From Gracilimonas sp965227785 (lineage in GTDB: Bacteria > Bacteroidota > Rhodothermia > Balneolales > Balneolaceae): a stretch of DNA of 64,000 nucleotides. The translations under genes were made by a program, and so were the position numbers. The stretch's first letter is position 1, and every line of letters starts with the position of its first letter. Shown here in pieces: positions 62,127 through 64,000 of this stretch. The stretch is from the NCBI RefSeq assembly GCF_965227785.1, contig NZ_OZ245785.1, positions 372,001 to 436,000 of the forward strand, in the 5' to 3' direction. The notes under the pieces were generated by a model. It saw nothing but the letters and a program-made list of their open reading frames with translations, searched no databases and was not told the origin of the DNA.

Positions 62127-62986
62127 AACTGAAGTTTTCGGCAATTTGCATAATGGCACTTCTTTTCACGCAGTGTAATAATACCAAACAGGCTTCTTTT
62201 TCAATAGGTGATCTTACACCATTCGGGGTTTGTTATACCAAGGTAACACCGCAACAGGTACAGAATTACCGCATGGTCATTATAGAGCCGGATTTTTACA
62301 CCAAAGAAGAAATGAACGCCTTGCGCGCCACCGGAACAAAGATCATAGCCTATGTGACACTCGGAGAAGTGGATACCAACCGATGGTACTTTCCCCAATT
62401 AGCTGAAATTGGTTTCCTTGGGAAAAATGAAAACTGGAATAGCTTTTTTATCGACCTGGAAAGTGCTGAAGCTCGACGTATCATTTTAATGGAAGTTTTA
62501 CCTGCAATCACGGAAACAGGAATAGATGGTCTATTCCTCGATACCATTGATGCCGTTGCTCCAACAACAGAAAGAGCCTATTTGCAACCCTATATGGTTC
62601 AGCTGATCGAGGGAATCCGACAACGATATCCCGGGTTGACGATCATCCAGAATGCAGGTGCGTTTTTACTGGAAGAAACAGGCGATGATGTTGACGCTTT
62701 CTTAACCGAGGCGCTCGCATCCGACTATGATTTTGAAAATAAGAGGTACCAGATCCGGTCTGCTGAAGAATTCAACGATCGGCTTGAATATTTGAACCAT
62801 TATTCCACTCAAAGTGGTAAGCCTTATTTTATTGTAGGTTTTGCGGATTCTGATGCCAAAAGAAAACAGATTAAAACCCGTTTGGATACATTAGGGCGCC
62901 CGTACTTCATTAGTAACATTGGTCTGAGTGAGCTACCCATGAAACCCGATTCCGTTGCTAATACGTTGAAATCAGGGAGACCATGA
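62123..62986 (+). CDS. GH114-like secreted glycoside hydrolase
   Basis: A 287-residue product with a hydrophobic signal ending in a lipobox-like FTQC. The core GVCYTKVTPQQVQNYRMVIIEPDFY, KIIAYVTLGEVDTNRWYF, FIDLESAEARRIIL and DGLFLDTIDA fits the TIM-barrel GH114 (endo-alpha-1,4-polygalactosaminidase) fold, the same fold as the hydrolase domain of PelA. Acidic residues in DLES and DTID are likely active-site positions. It could trim GalNAc-rich polymer during export. It lacks the PelA deacetylase domain. The start of the next gene overlaps by 4 bp. Confidence 0.78.
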   Translation: MKLKFSAICIMALLFTQCNNTKQASFSIGDLTPFGVCYTKVTPQQVQNYRMVIIEPDFYTKEEMNALRATGTKIIAYVTLGEVDTNRWYFPQLAEIGFLGKNENWNSFFIDLESAEARRIILMEVLPAITETGIDGLFLDTIDAVAPTTERAYLQPYMVQLIEGIRQRYPGLTIIQNAGAFLLEETGDDVDAFLTEALASDYDFENKRYQIRSAEEFNDRLEYLNHYSTQSGKPYFIVGFADSDAKRKQIKTRLDTLGRPYFISNIGLSELPMKPDSVANTLKSGRP

Positions 62987-64000
62987 GCTACGACTTTCAA
63001 GCCATATTCTCGGTAATCAGGCTGACTATTAGTTTTTTCTTTGTTTTTGGTCTGGTGACCCCTTTGTTTTTTGAACATGCCGGAAAGAAAAGCGGGATTG
63101 ACCGTATTGTGTTTTCCTGGGTAGGTTTAGGTGGCTTGATTATCATTGGAACCTTTATGCTGGTGAACCTCCATATCTACGACTTCATCAGTATTCTTTT
63201 TTGCCTTTTGATGCTGCCTCTGCTGGTTCATTTCTTTAAACGTAAATGGGAGGGAAGTACGGTAACTGATATTTTTAACCGTGGGGAAAACCGCATTGTT
63301 GCCAATCATGTACTGTTTATAGAAAAAGTAAAAAACTTAACCTGGGCAGACCTTAAAGAACGGGTATTTAGAAAACCTACCTTTAGTCCTGAAAACCCAT
63401 ATTCCATTACTGCTGTAGGGATAGGAGTTTTAGCTTCGGTGCTAAGAATTATTCCATCTATTCAAAACTCAGCTCCGTTCAGCAGAGTATGGTATTTTGA
63501 ATTGGATGCGGTGAAAGGGCTTAGTCTTCAGGAATACTTTTCCGGCTATCCCTCGCCAAAGGGGATGCACTCCATCATCAACTTCTTCAGCACCATTACA
63601 CAGGTAAGCCCAGAAATGATTCTTCATAACATAGGAGCATTGATCAGCTTTTTCCTGGCGGTTATAATTTTCTGGGTAATGAGGGATCTTACCAAAAGAA
63701 GGCACCAATCTGCTGCTTTATTTGCAGCGCTGATATATGCGGTATTCCCTACGTTATTCCTGCCGGTATCCATGGAACTTGAGTCTGAACTCACGGCTCT
63801 TTCTTTTTCTCTGTGTTTTGCATTACCAACTATGCTGTTTTTTCTTCGAAATATAAGGTCAGGTGGGAAGACGCCCTGGTTCTATATTTTTATGGGAATA
63901 GTGGCAACGGGCCTCACTAATGTATTCGTGCTGCTGATGGTGTTACTTCCCTTTATGTTAGTTGGGATTATATCTATCCCTAAAAAATATTTCTTCAAAA
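62983..64000 (+). CDS. Large multi-pass membrane protein, partial (runs off right edge)
   Basis: I translated from ATG 62983 (ATGA overlap with the GH114 stop); the frame stays open for 339 codons to the window edge. It has many hydrophobic helices (e.g. LTISFFFVFGLVTPLFF, IVFSWVGLGGLIIIGTFMLV, FISILFCLLMLPLLVHFF, LIYAVFPTLFLPVSMELE). An extramembrane loop between them holds NSAPFSRVWYFELDAVKG. The layout recalls GT-C-type glycosyltransferases, but I do not recognise a family. Position in the run suggests a role in glycan synthesis or export. Confidence 0.75.
   Translation, partial: MSYDFQAIFSVIRLTISFFFVFGLVTPLFFEHAGKKSGIDRIVFSWVGLGGLIIIGTFMLVNLHIYDFISILFCLLMLPLLVHFFKRKWEGSTVTDIFNRGENRIVANHVLFIEKVKNLTWADLKERVFRKPTFSPENPYSITAVGIGVLASVLRIIPSIQNSAPFSRVWYFELDAVKGLSLQEYFSGYPSPKGMHSIINFFSTITQVSPEMILHNIGALISFFLAVIIFWVMRDLTKRRHQSAALFAALIYAVFPTLFLPVSMELESELTALSFSLCFALPTMLFFLRNIRSGGKTPWFYIFMGIVATGLTNVFVLLMVLLPFMLVGIISIPKKYFFK

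Noticed and set aside
1..64000. CRISPR arrays, insertion sequences, prophage or rRNA genes
   Set aside because: I saw no regularly spaced repeats, transposase, phage structural genes or rRNA segments in the window.

Overview
This 64 kb window is chromosomal DNA of moderate GC from a Gram-negative bacterium of the Bacteroidota/Balneolota (FCB) assemblage. The evidence is a Bat-type VWA/DUF58 locus, lipoproteins with Bacteroidota-like signal peptides, BshC of bacillithiol synthesis, an Aquifex-type short aconitase, CrtI carotenoid desaturase, HWE/HisKA_2-type PAS kinases, small outer-membrane beta-barrels and a PagL-like lipid A deacylase. A marine Balneolaceae-like organism (for example near Gracilimonas or Balneola) is my best guess from gene content. 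It is inference, not a database match.

Layout, left to right. 1-8007: mfd (runs off the left edge), a Bat-type locus (BatA, a BatD-like protein, DUF58) with an M23 peptidase gene set in it on the other strand, and an HEAGH-motif membrane protein. 8084-14775: aconitase, a GT2 glycosyltransferase, a YfcE-type phosphodiesterase, CrtI, a bacterial PH-domain protein and MsrB. 14885-18857: a repeat-rich surface-type protein, then a compact minus-strand run of cold-shock protein, small membrane protein, PagL-like deacylase and cyclophilin. 18858-19577: tRNA-Leu(CAA) with its terminator, a small GIY-YIG nuclease gene and a second, damaged copy of the tRNA 3' end plus terminator. 19639-21416: thioesterase, HPt and galE as one probable operon. 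21570-31043: ParA, a small partner protein and the complete recC-recB-recD set in tightly overlapping order. 31343-42488: lipoproteins, an FKBP-type isomerase, a DEAD-box helicase, alkaline phosphatase and two paralogous multi-PAS histidine kinases. 42663-50008: nuoA-H of respiratory complex I, stopping at nuoH with a terminator. 50247-53782: DUF151 nuclease, bshC, 5-formyl-THF cyclo-ligase and a PspC protein.

53999-64000 is the most interesting accessory block. Two response-regulator proteins lead straight into a gene run with overlapping or nearly abutting ends: a GT4 glycosyltransferase, a PelF-like GT4, a PelG-like membrane protein, a GAF-like/HD-GYP-like protein, a GH114-like secreted hydrolase and a large membrane protein cut by the right edge. 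I read it as a Pel-like exopolysaccharide locus without recognisable PelB, PelC, PelD or PelE in the visible part, with its own signalling genes. The second notable structure is the GIY-YIG gene sandwiched between an intact tRNA-Leu 3' end and a 93% identical duplicate of that end.
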